A DNA stretch of 64,000 nt from Brachypterus glaber (Eukaryota; Arthropoda; Insecta; Coleoptera; Kateretidae), in NCBI GenBank assembly GCA_958510825.1, contig OY294049.1:5704001-5768000 (forward strand). The letters are read 5' to 3'. The notes below the pieces were generated by a model that was not told the origin of the DNA, ran no database searches, and saw only the letters and a list, made by a program, of their open reading frames with translations. The position numbers were made by a program, and so were the translations under genes. Each line of letters starts with the position of its first letter. The first letter of the stretch is position 1. Shown in pieces: positions 44,336-57,200 of the stretch.

Positions 44336-44451
44336 TAATCCACGCCGGAAAAGTGGTTTCCTGGGTCTCGAGAAGTGGCCAGACTCGACAGGTCTCGCAT
44401 ATCCATATCTTCTCTCAACCCAGAAAACAACCACTTTCCCGTCTAGGATTA
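44336..44451. repeat. Small inverted repeat next to the 44022-44329 MITE
   Basis: GTAATCC..CCGGAAAAGTGGTT..CTGGGT is mirrored by ACCCAG..AACCACTTTCCCG..GGATTAC. Confidence 0.6.
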
Positions 44452-45068
44452 CAATATACTATTTTTAACATATTAAAGATAATTTTAAATAAATTTGATT
44501 ACTATTTTTTTTGTAAATATAAATATATTTTTGTTTAATTAAACCGTTTTTGTTAAGTAAAATGATACAAAATTCATTTAAATTGGCTTATTTGATCAAA
44601 AGTTATAAAGGTCACCAGCGAATAAAATCAAACGGCAGTTTTAGATTTTTTTTAATTTTTTTTTTTTGTATCTATAAGTTACTTAAAATCGATTTATTAA
44701 GAAAAATCACAGTGGCACGTGTATCGTATTAAATCCTTCCAAACGGGCGCTGTGAATAATAAATACTAACATATTAACATTTTAAAAATTTACAAACAAA
44801 AATCGCTTAAATCTACTATTACTAATAATAAACATAATGATTTATAACAATAAGATATAAGCTGCGTTTAGACTGGACTGAGGATTAATTTTTGCGATTT
44901 AGATATGTTTACAGTCAGTTTAATAAGGAATAAATAATTTCACAGCTTAAAAGCATTCTTAAATAATATTCTAATATAAATTATTGCATTATGCCTTACA
45001 GTTGCCGCAAAAAAAAAATCGGAAAAGCCTCAAAATATTTACAACCATTTAGTAATTGGCTCATTACA

Positions 45069-45202
45069 TATCTGTGGCTTGGTTCTCAAAGGGCGGATGT
45101 CACTTTGTCAATAGCAGCGTTTTCAGAAAATTATATCAGAGTTAACTTGAAAACGTTGCTATTGACAAAGTACATCCGCCTATTGAGAACCAAGCCACAG
45201 AT
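45069..45202. repeat. Hairpin element sharing its core with the intron 10 hairpin
   Basis: 57-nt arms, TATCTGTGGCTTGGTTCTCA... through GTCAATAGCAGCGTTTTCA, then a 20-nt loop and the near-perfect complement. GTCAATAGCAGCGTTTTCA is also in the hairpin at 10753-10837. The short open frame crossing it is not a gene. Confidence 0.75.
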
Positions 45203-47791
45203 ATAGATATACAGATAATACACATAAAAGTTGAAACAGATATAACACATAAAAGTTGAAAAATTAATTATTATTAACTGCAACTTCCTAAAAAGTTAGA
45301 ACACCTCTTTTTTCTCCCTTGGTCCGGAAGTCTCTTGTAGCTGACTTCACGTATGTCACTTATCAAAAATTTGAATTTATGACAAAGCAGTTTTGAGTAC
45401 ATTTATTTTTTTCATTTATTCATGATTTATTTTTATAAAATAATATCACATATAAATTTAAGATTTTTTTTTTGGCATTTATGAAAAATAAATAGTGACC
45501 TCTACCAAATTCTATTACTATTTTGGGGTTTATTTTAGTGCTTAAATTTAGTTAAAAAGAAAAATGCATTACCGTATAAGGTACCTAACTTGATATAACA
45601 AATGACCAAAAATAGTTTTAAAGTAATATACATCAATAAATTAATTTACCTTGGTGTCTGTTGACTTCAGTGCATTTTTTTGGTGTATTGTGTATAATCA
45701 AAATTGTCATTAGGCTTTAGCTAGTGTATAAATTTACATTTCCTGTTTTTCTTCGTATTTTACACCGAAAACTATAAATAAGTAGTTTATTTATTAAATT
45801 TGTTCGATCTTCTCGTTATTTTTGGTTTATTCATATATATTTTGAATTAATATAATTTAACTTCATTTAAATATTTATCCGCGCTTATATGAGTATGTGC
45901 GCATGCCTGATTTAGCCCTCTAGTGGCGAAAAAGGAAGCAGAAGAACAAGAAAATCTCTCACCGCTCACGTACGTCTATTTCTAACCACAAAAACCCGCG
46001 TGTGCATTCTAAGGGTTTAATGTGCAACATAACTTTATATTATGCGCTCTCAATAGTGCCATACACCGCCTTTCATCGCATCTCATCCTAGCCGGCTAGA
46101 TACAGCATGGACACAACATCTCAACGGTAAGTGCATCTTATACTCACGCACATTTGAATAGCAATATTAATTTGATCACCAGTTATCCTATGAATTACCA
46201 TCAATACAGTCCCACTGAGAAGAGTATCAAACAAAATTAATCATGTCTTAATAAACGTCAGATGGCACAAAATAGAAAATAAAAAACAGTTGCTGCCCTC
46301 TGTGGCTAAACTAACGAAGTAACGTGGGTATTTCATTTCTAGTATTAGAGAAAAACATTTAAATGTATTACTTAATTTATATTGAATGAATATAAATGTT
46401 TTATTTAGCAAACAACTAAGTTTATTTTATTGAAAAAACAATGTTTATTTCATTGATTTCTATTTAATTTATTATCCTATATTCAAAAAGCAACATTTGT
46501 AACAAACTTCACTGCAATTAAACTTTTCAATATGGCGTCAAAATTCAAATAGTTTTTGTTGTGGGAAAGAAGGCAAATAATTGTAAATAAAACAGGTATG
46601 GTTGTGAATAAAATAGTATAGTAACCTCGGTTTAATATTGCATTTCGGGAATTAGCAAACCTCGGAGCTACCTAGATAGCAATGGTGCGTCACACAAAAG
46701 GCGCACGACGTGCGGACTTACGCGTGCGCCTTATTACGCATTCAATATGAGGTCACGCGTGAGTTTTGGGCGCACACGATAAGACCTAAGTGCGATCTTC
46801 ATGCAAGTCCTTGTGGGCAAACGATCCACTTTGTACCATAGGAGAGTGCGAGGCTCTAGGCCGCCTTATCTTCGCAGCGGTAACGCTCGTAAGGGAAGAA
46901 TTTATCCTTTTAGTATGGACAGATTTCATGAGCTTCATTCGAAGGGAAGTCAGGTTTAGGTAAGGAGATGCCAGGCAGCAGGTTGGGTAAGTTTTCGGGG
47001 CAGACAAAAAAGGCAACAACTTATTAGGCGTTGGATTATACTTTACTATTTTATTGTTTACCTTCGCTACATTTTTGTATATGAAAGTATTCTAAAACTT
47101 TGAAGTTAAATACAAAAAGATAAGTCTTTGGAAATATTAATAAAAGACTTAATCTGTTTTAAAAAATGAATAGTTTTTTTTTCGCGGCAACTGTGTTAAT
47201 ATTGAAAATTTATAATTGAAGGCAGAGGTGCTCTACCTTGAGCCACAATCACTTTCAAATATTTTTGAAATAAGATTGGGAAATTTTAAAAAATTTTCGC
47301 TTCACGGAAGACACGTTGTTTTACTAGCATGTTTGAAAGATATGATTATGTAGTTAAATGCTTAACTATTAAATGTTAAAAATTATAAAAGATTCCTATA
47401 TCATGTCTCAAGGCACAGCACAATATATTTTTTTTAATCACAGACTCTAGTACGTAGAGAAATATATCTATAACTATATAGATATAGATATTTGTAGATA
47501 TTGTTTTATCTACAGATTTACAGTTTCAATTTTTTTTAACACCATCTAAAATTTGGCCAGTTGGTTCTTTCTAAAAATGAGAGATTACAAATTTAAACAT
47601 AGGATAAAACTAAGTTTAATTTAAATATATGCCAATTAAACCACGGTGCATTTGCCTAAATTGTAGAATAACTTTTCTCCAGCCTTTAGAATACTTGGTG
47701 CAAATCAAATGATCTGTAGTGATCTCGACATATGAGATTCTGTCATTTATCAGAATTAATCAACTTTATGATAAAAAAATTATGTTATAGA
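45203..47791. other. Intergenic DNA downstream of NaCP60E, with a GC-richer island
   Basis: 45890-46140 and 46670-47030 are clearly less AT-rich than their surroundings. The first contains a possible short first exon (ATG at 46106, then AACG|GTAAGTGC). The second holds a 78-codon minus-strand frame of no recognisable family. The 3' UTR of the channel gene should lie just below 47792. Confidence 0.4.
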
Positions 47792-48201
47792 TCAGCTGTC
47801 TGACTCTGTATGTTTAATAACATCGTCCGTAACATTAACTTCACTTAAATCTTGAACACTGCCCGCAGTTATCTCAATTTTTGGGTTCACACCACTGTTT
47901 TTTTCAACCTCCTCTTCGTCCTGATACTCTTCACTTTCTCTGTGAACTAACACCTGCACTACAGTAGACTCACTATACTGTCTGTTAAGCGGAGGCCTAG
48001 CAAATGTTGATTCAGGGGAAGCTTCGGTAACTAAAATACTCACATCACTCGATAAAGATTCAGATTCACACCTTTGAGGATTTAACAGCGACGTGGAGGA
48101 TTTTACTTTCATCGAACCCGCGCGCTTTCTGCGGATAATGCTGCCTCGTTTTGGCTTGGAGCCTTCTTCCGCCATTGCTGGGTGCAGTTGGGAACCTGTA
48201 C
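47792..48201 (-). CDS. NaCP60E: NaCP60E last exon
   Basis: After CTGTTTAG (minus strand) the frame encodes [20 protein letters not shown], a basic RRKR stretch and an acidic Ser-rich end to the stop at 47792-47794. A second AG six bases downstream (GTACAG|GT) is also in frame, so a tandem acceptor could add or drop two residues. Confidence 0.85.
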
Positions 48202-51200
48202 CTAAACAGAGAAAAAATAAATAAAAATGTAATGTAACTATTTCAACAACTGACCGGTGATATAATAAGAAATTTCTTTCGAAAACCATGAACAGACTTG
48301 AAAAAAAGGCAAGAAAAACAGCTGAATGGAAAGAAGTTATGTGAAAACTGATACCCTGTCTAGCAAGATACGGAAATATATGAAAAGAAATATTGGAAGT
48401 GGTGCAGCAACCTCAGATATTTGCAGAAGATTACAGTATGATTACAGCAACCTCTGACGTTCGTAGAAAACTAAAAAGGCTTTACATTAAATAATTTAGT
48501 GAAAACTATATTAAAGGAGATTTAACAGACCTGTGCCGGTAGATTTAACACTCTTGCGGGTTCCGTGAGGCGAACTCCCATCTTCAGTGGTTTCAACGGC
48601 ATCCTGGTGCCTTAAGAAAAACGGAAAATTATAAATACTTCTCCTTCTTGGTGTTACGTGGCCGGCATCTTCACTGGATTTGACTTCGAGGGTGTTGTTT
48701 CCTTCCTTGACCTGGTCGAGACTGTCGCTCTTCCCCTCCAGGTCCTCTGGGGAGATATTTGCGGCGCCGGATAGCAACAAAAGAGGCAGGTTGAGCCAGG
48801 GGCCTCCTAACTCGCTTAAGTCGCTTGCGTCGGACGCCCTAGAGGATTTGCGAGAAGAAGCGCGACTTCCTCGATGCACGTGAAGGAAGGCAGACAGCCT
48901 ACCCTGCCAGCCGCCTCCTGGTGAAGACGTTTGGGTCGTTTCGTCGATGTCATCTTGTTCTTGCTCTTTTTCTTTCTTTCGCCTATAAAATAATTTAGAA
49001 TTTTAAATGTGTGTTTATAAATTTTGGAATTTATCATTCATTGTGGAAAAAAAATGTATCATTGAAACTTTAATCAAAATATTTTTTATTTTTATTTAGA
49101 GTATTAGAAATCAGGTAACATTTTATTTAAGGTAATATAAAATTTTAATCTTACCTAACATATTCCTTGTATGCTTTTTGTATTGATCTTGCAGCTTTGT
49201 CTTGCCGCTTCCATAACCTCGTCGAAGATACAATCTCCAATTCTTTTCTCGTGGGGAACTGTTTTTTAAATTTAACGTCCATTTGTTCTTGTAGCTAGAA
49301 AAACAAACTGTGTACTAAAAAAAAAATTAAACCCATAACATACCAAACAAAATAATACATGAGCTTTGTTTGGCTTTGTTTATTAAGAAAAAACAAAACG
49401 AAAATGTCCAGTTATGAAAATAATGATAAAACCTATTATGAGTTGTTTCTAACTAGATTATGGATGAGACTGTAGTGCTATGTAGTTTTTCATCTCATTC
49501 AAGGTTTTAAAATTTTAAAAATGTAATGATATACTTTGAACCAGCACCTAGTCTTCTCACTTAAAATGTGAAGACAAATTTTCGAATATTGTACTTTTTT
49601 GTGTGTATTTTTTTAGTTTACCTGTCTAAAGTTGTCAGTTTCCTCTACATGACCCAAAACGTGCTTAACTAACGAATGTAAAATATCTAAACAATGAATT
49701 TTATCGCCTCTGGCTATTGGTAAGTTGAAGCTGACTAAGGCCACGGTGTTTGGTTTTGATATACCCAGGGGAGGGTCCAAGGAGGCGATGAAGTCGGATA
49801 TTTGCGAGAAGCCTATGAACTGGGTGGCATGTGGATCATATCTAAAATAAAAATAAACAAATACAATTTTACAGTATGAGTTATTTTCAAACTCGAAAAT
49901 AAGGTTTTTTAAGGTTATCTCCAAAAATAATGGGATGAGGTGCTATTTTGACCTCAAATTTGGATTCAGCGCCTCAAAATACATAGAAATACAATGGTCT
50001 TCTAAAAATTCCGGACCTTTTTTTCTTGTTGTGTGGCTGTGTAATTGCTATTAATCAATTAGGGTAAGCCGGTAGGCGAGTGGCGTAATCACCCGAATAA
50101 TAAATAGCTATTATACGCGAGTAGAATACTATACTTCATCCACGGTCGTTTCAAAGTTTAAACGGTTTATTTTTGAAGCCCCGTGATTTATAGGCTTATT
50201 AATCACAGCCGTGGATAATATCTACTTTTTCACAAATATCTAATGTTGGAAATGTTTTAATTTACCCAAAAACAGTAAGATACAGTTTGTACTCACTTGC
50301 TCCATCGTATGTAAAACATCTCCAAATCGTCTTCAACGATCCCGATTTCTTCCTCCTGATGAGCCTGGTTGAAATTCTCAAGGATAATAGCAATGTACAT
50401 ATTAATAACAATCATGTAATTAATTATAATAAAGCTAGTAAAATATATAATCGATAACAACGGATATCCGCAGTCGCCGTTCGACTGCTTATTGAAGTGT
50501 GGATCACAATCTGGATATTCGATCATGAGGCTTTCCAGGACGTCGTTCCAGCCTGCGGAAGTGATCAGTCTGAAAAAAAAAAGCATATTCATATTTTAGT
50601 AAAAAAAATAAAAATTTCTGTCTGTTTTTAAGGAAGGCAAATTCCTTGTAAAAAAACTGAACCATTTATTATTTGGAAAGCTTAGAACGCTTAGCGTTGA
50701 TCGTTCATACAAAATAAAATTGGTTTGGGTATAAGAAAGGATGTAGAAGAAAGTGCTTAGGCGGGGTTAACACATCACAACACCTGATTGCCAGTGAACG
50801 CCAACTTCAGAGCAGTTATTGCCGATAGCCTGATCCCGTACACCAGTGATGATATCGCATTCTTGACTTTCAGGGAGAAGAACCACTGATAAAACAATAT
50901 GACTCATAGTTTTGAAACGAATAGAGTACTATCACAACCTCAAACTCGTTCTATCGGTTGCAATATAAAGAAATTATTATATTCATTTGCAAATGTAATT
51001 GTTAGGTTATAACTTGAGACTAAATGTAGAGCTTCTCAAATAACATCAAAATCTAGTATTGTTGAGAGCACAAACATTTGTATTCTTACCTAAACAAAAG
51101 ATGCATTGATCTTCCGAATGTCTCAAAATTGACCATATCGTCCAATGCGCCCTGTTGTTTGACATGTCCAAACAGAAACATTCCTATTATAGCGTAGATA

Positions 51201-54200
51201 AAGGTAATAAGTGCCAATAACGCTCCAATATTGAATAAGGCTGGCAACGAGACTACCAAAGCAAACAGAAGTTTTCGAATTCCTTTAGCTGCCTGTAAAC
51301 AATTGTTTTCTTTTAAATTTGAGTAAATACTGTTTAAAAAGTGTTAAACGTAGTTTTTTCAGGAAAAGGGATAAAATTGCTTAAGCAACAGTTTATATTA
51401 TACTTAATAAATTTTAACATACTCATTACCTTATAAGAAATATTCCCATTTAAGGTCCAGATTTTTTTTCTATTTTTTTTTTGTATAAAATCAGTAAATA
51501 CCACATGGTATCTCTAAGCATTAATGGGTTTAACTGATTCATTTCCAGGATGATTTCTATGTGATTTTCGGTTAACCCATTAGAATTTGTTTTCTAATTT
51601 ATTTTATTTTTTGTATGAAATCAGTACCACTTGGTATCACTGAGCGTTAATGTATTAAAATACCTGGTACAAGATGACTTTAAAGTGATCTTGAATATGG
51701 TTAATAAAAGTTTGCCCAAACTAAGCGGGGCTAATTTTATTTATGATGGGTTTGCTTAAATATTAAAAAAAAAATCCCTAGCTTGTAATTAAAACTATTT
51801 TTCACCATTAATAAAAATTTAAATATGTCACAATAATCAACAGTAACTGTTATTTTAGCATTTTTATCTTTTCGTGTGTTGATGCTGTGTTCTGTGAAAT
51901 TAGGCAAGAATATTAAACCTATTTAATCTTTTAAGATATTTTGATATTTAGGTATACTTAGTCATGGTATAGGTTTTTTTTCGTTTGAAAAAAAAACTAG
52001 TATACTGGAAAATTACACCGGGCCTCAAATAAAAAGTTCTATTATCACGGGTCGGATCGAAGTCGCCATAACCAGGGGCATGCAAAAATTAGAATTTTAA
52101 AAAACTCTTTTTTCAAGTAAATTATACTAAACAATCACAATCTAAGATTAAATAATCACAACAATATCGGGTTTTAAGGAGTATATTCATCAAAAACAGT
52201 TCGCACAAAGATAAAAAAATACACCGTACACAATCACGTTCACCATCCAACAACTGTCCCACCAGGAATTACCCGTGCTCTCTGCTTCTCCGCCCAGCGA
52301 CAGGTTCGTACTTATACTTCAAATTCCTAGGTAAAATTGGGTCCTTACACACTTTAAACTATTGTTCACCAAGCGGAATGCCATGTCGACGCTGTTATTA
52401 CTTAGTTAGTGGTTTGGATGGAAAAAAAAAAAATTAAAAAAATCGAAACCATGAGTCATGGACATGACACTGAGTAATAACATTCCGCTTGGTGAACAAT
52501 AGCTTAAAGTGTGTAAAGACCCAATTTTACCTAGGAATTTGAAGTAAAAGTACGACCCTGATGCCGGCTAGAGAAGCGGGGAGCACGGGTGATCCCAGGT
52601 GGGACAGTTGTTGGATGGTGAACGTGATTGTGTACGGTGTATGTTTTTTATCTTTGTGCGAACTGTTTTTGATTAATATAATCCTTAAAAACCGGTATTG
52701 TTGTGATTATTTAATCTTAGATTGTGATTATTTAATCTTACAAGTGTCTATTTACTTGAAAAAAGAGTTTTTTAAAATTCTAATTTTTGCATGCCCCCGG
52801 TAATGGCTATTCGATCCGACCCGTGGTTATTATTAACCAGATAATACTCTTCTTACATATTTATGAAACAAAGTGGACAATGTAAAAGCTCGCTAACTTT
52901 TAAAGGACTTTCTCCCTTCTTAGCATTCTCATCAAAAGTGTCCTCAGCTTCCAAAAATCAATAGTTTAGCTACTAGAGAAATTAGCAAATCTCGAGCACC
53001 GCGGTGTAACGAGAAATTCCTATGCTAAATTGCAATAAATGTAAACGGGCTGATATTCTAAAGGGTAGTAGTGGATAGTAACAGAAGTCTCCAGTTAGTT
53101 TTTCACCGGGTGATTTTCGTAAGGGGTGTCCGCTATCTTGAATTTTAGGGGTGAGTGATGTTATCTCGCTTAGTATACACCTCACGATAAAAATGTATAT
53201 AACCTATTTTGTTAGGGATGAAGTTTCCAACAATTTTTGTTTGGATCATTTTTTAAATACATACAATCGAGTTATAAATATTCAAAAATGACCATGTTGG
53301 GGGTGAAATTGAAATTCAGCCATATTATTCATCAGAGCATAAAAGTGTTTATAAGCAAACTTGTAATTCTTGAAATTCTCATATTTTGCATTTTCATAAG
53401 TATTTTGTTACGTTATAGTGGGCGCTGAAAGTTGAGTTGCGCCTTCTGTAGCCGTACCAAAGTACCTATAAAAATTTATAATATATGAAACATAGAGAAT
53501 TTCAAAAGCTACAAGTTTGCTCATAACCACTTTTATCGTCCGATAAATAATTTGGCTGAAAAATGGAAAAAAAAACAATTTCACCTCCAACATGGCTATT
53601 TTTGAATTAACTCGATTGTTATTAATGTATATAATATCCAAAGAAAAATTGTTGGAAATTTCCTCCAAAATTGGTTATATGCATTTTTATCGTTAGATGC
53701 ATATTAAGCAACACCCCTAAAATTCAAGATAGCGGTCACCCCTTACGAAAATCACCCGGAGAGTTCTGCTACCATCCACCCTTTAAAATATCAGCCCGTG
53801 TATATTTATTGCAATTTACATTTATTATTTGACTGGACTATATATAAGTGGTTTCAGTCAGATTTGGCTAAAATTTGGATATATTATAAAAAGTCCAAAA
53901 TCCCAAAATTTAATAGATGCGAGAGAACTTAAAAGATTCAAGCTGGCTCGTCCAATATTCCTTTTTGCTTTTTTTTTAAGTTTGGTTGTGAGCGAGCTTT
54001 TTTCTAGTCAAATTAGTTTTTAGCGCCCAAAAATATGTAGGAAAAATATATCCTGGTTAATAGTAATTGATTTGTGGGCCTGTGTTATTTAATATTGCGT
54101 AGCGTACTTTAGAGCATATATTAAAGTTTCGAAAACCTAAAATACTTGGGCTGCCATTTTTTCTATTTTGACCTAAAAGAAAAACCTGTGAAGTTACACA

Positions 54201-57200
54201 ACAATCAGAAAAGAGTTTGATGCTCTGCAAGGCCCAAACAACCAAATATTCAATTTCAATTTCAATTTCAATTTCAATTATTTATTTATTTATTACAATA
54301 TTAATATAAATATGACATAAGGTTTTCGCCTAAACTAGGTTTGTATGCGAAAACAATAATATTACTAATTATAAACTATATTACAAATAAAACATAATAT
54401 ATTATACTAAACTAGGATTTTTAAATGCAACTTAAAAAGATATCTAAAATTATTTAATAGTCATAATTAATTACAAAATAGTTATATTTTTTCAATCATA
54501 ATTATAATTATTTATTGTCTGTGAAGAAGAGACGCATAATTAGTATCCTTACGTATTTTGTGATGATTTTTTCTTCAAACTCTTCTCTGATTGTTGTGTA
54601 ACTTCACAGTTTTTCTTTTAGGTAAAATAGAAAAAAATGGCAACCCAAGCAGTTTAGTTTTTTGAAATTTTTATGACGAGTGATGGATGTATAAAGTACG
54701 CTACACCCTATTATTTATACTCCTTTTTCAAATTTATCTTAATCAATCTTAGGTGTTAAAAATTGTTTAGGTATTTATGTTTGTGATTAACTGTGTTTTC
54801 GAGTTATATTGCTGTTTTATTAGTTTAAAGTTTGCTTATTTCAGTTTAGGTAAATTAATCTATTTGTTAAACGTGTTTTAAAGTACTGTTATTCATTTTG
54901 TAAATATGTAATAGAAATAGCTAAATAAATCCTTAAAATTAATAGTTTAAATCTAGGATAGAGTTTGCATAAGCTTTACTTTTAAAAACACCAAATATTG
55001 TTTAAATATATGGTATTTTTGCGAAATACACTACCTAAAATTTAGAAGAATGAAGAGTTTTTCTATAGAATATAATATAAGATACAGAATATACCAGGAA
55101 ACAGAGGCGCCAAAAAAGAAAGTAAAAGGAAAAATTAGTTTTATTGTTTCTTGTTATTTAATTAATTTTTAACTACGTAAAAGCTCATTTTCATCTATGT
55201 TAAAAACAGTCTACTCTTTACATTCTAATCAAAAAAGGTTTATCAAAGATATAAAAAGTATAAAATATCCCTCATCTACAAAAGCCGAAAAATGACGCCT
55301 CTGCAGAGCACTGCTGGCAAAAAAATACAGTACTAAAACTATGTCTCAAAAAGTAGGTGCTACAAACATACCTTATCAATTCATATTATTTTTACAAAGC
55401 TACAAGTTACATCTTAAACTAGACAAAACTACATTTCTTAAAATAAAAGTTTAATATGATTTTACATATTTTATTGCAAATAATAACAAGATGGTAAATT
55501 AAATCGATATTGCCTTCTTTACTTGTTTTATAAAACAAGGCCCATTAAATTTTTTTCGAGGAGGGGATTTTTTTAGAGGAGGGGATTTTGTGGTGTTGTG
55601 TTTAAAGCGCAGTTCTGGCCATATTACCTTCTAGTATTCCGTTCGGCCCTGGTGAATGTAGCAGATAAAACTGCAAGCATATGCTGGTTTTATTAATAAT
55701 AATAATTTATTATTCCATGGTGGTAATTATTTAAGTAATAATAATTAATTACTTAAAAAAACTATACGGTTTTCATAGTTTATTTTACAACTCAGGCATA
55801 TGGACAATTATCGCACACACAGAAAAATTACACATGCGCACAAAAAAAAGTTGTCTGTTGTCTTAAATTTGATTTAAGTACTGAACATGCTTGCGGTTAT
55901 TCAAACTTTTGAGCATCCAAATGTCACGCAATTATTTTTAGTAATAACAGAAGCCCACAAAAAAAAAGTTGTCAGTGCCGCGGTTGGGACCTACCAATTT
56001 TGATGTATTTTGGGATGCTGAACATGAATCTATCATAAAAAAAGGCACTTCATGGGCTTATTTTTTTGCTACACAAAAAAACTATCCAAAATGGTAAAAA
56101 TCTCATATAATTTTAGCATAGTGTTGCAAAAAAATAAACACGTGAAATGGCTTTTTTATGACAGATTCGTGTTTAGAATCCCAAAATACATAAGTATAGG
56201 TGGTTCTCAACCCCAGCACAGACTACTTTTTTTTTATTTGTGAGCCTTATAAGGCCACACAAAAAAAGCTGTCTGCTGGGGTTGAGACCCACCTATTCTT
56301 ATGTATTTTAAGATACTGAACATGAATCTGTCATAAACAAGGCATTTCATGGGCTTAGTTTTTTGCTATACTAAAAAAACTGTCTAAAATTGTGAAAATC
56401 TCATTGGCAATTTCAGTGTAGCAAAAAGTGAGCCCATGAAGTGCCTTTTTATAACAGATTCGTGTTCAGCATCCCAAAATACATAAAAATTGGTAGATCC
56501 CAACCCCGGCACTGACAACTTTTTTTTGTGGGCTTCTGTTATTACTAAAAATAATTTCGTGACATTTGGATTCTCAAAAGTTTGAATAACCGCAAGCATG
56601 TTCAGTACTTAAATCAAATTTAATTTGTACATGCTTTTCTTGATTCAAGTTAAATACGTATCGATATAGGTTAAAACTTAAATCAGGTACGTAAAATGGT
56701 TTGAATAATAAAAATTTTTGTATTGAGTTTTAAAGAAACTTAAAGACAGTAAGTATATATTTTTAAGTATAGTATTTAATACTAAAAATAATAAAAAATA
56801 GTACTATACTAATACTTAATTTATGAAAACAACTAATTAAACTTAAATTATTTATGTTTTTTATTATATATTAAGCATTTTTAGTAGTGGTACCTAAGGG
56901 CATATCCACAGGCCCGCATAACAACATAGTACATCACAATGCGATGCCTTGATTCGCTTGATGTGCCGCTATGTAACTTGTAAGCCAATTACGGCATCGC
57001 ATTCTTATGTTTTATGTTCTTATGCAAGCTTCTGGATAGGCCTTAACATACCTAAGTATCCCAAACGCAATATTTAAAATACTTCATATCCAAAAAAATT
57101 TCTCTGTGTGCATATAAGTTAACCATGACAGTATTACTGACTATAATATCTAACATTACTGACTATAATATCTAACATTTGTTTAACCTCTATTTAATTA

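Noticed and set aside
44991..45206. 71-codon + strand frame
   Set aside because: It crosses both arms of the hairpin element at 45069-45202; not a gene.
46786..47019. 78-codon minus-strand frame in a GC-richer island
   Set aside because: No recognisable domain, no splice continuation and no second line of evidence.
56384..56599. 71-codon minus-strand frame
   Set aside because: Lies wholly in the right half of the foldback element at 55863-56622; its mirror in the left half also gives a similar short frame.
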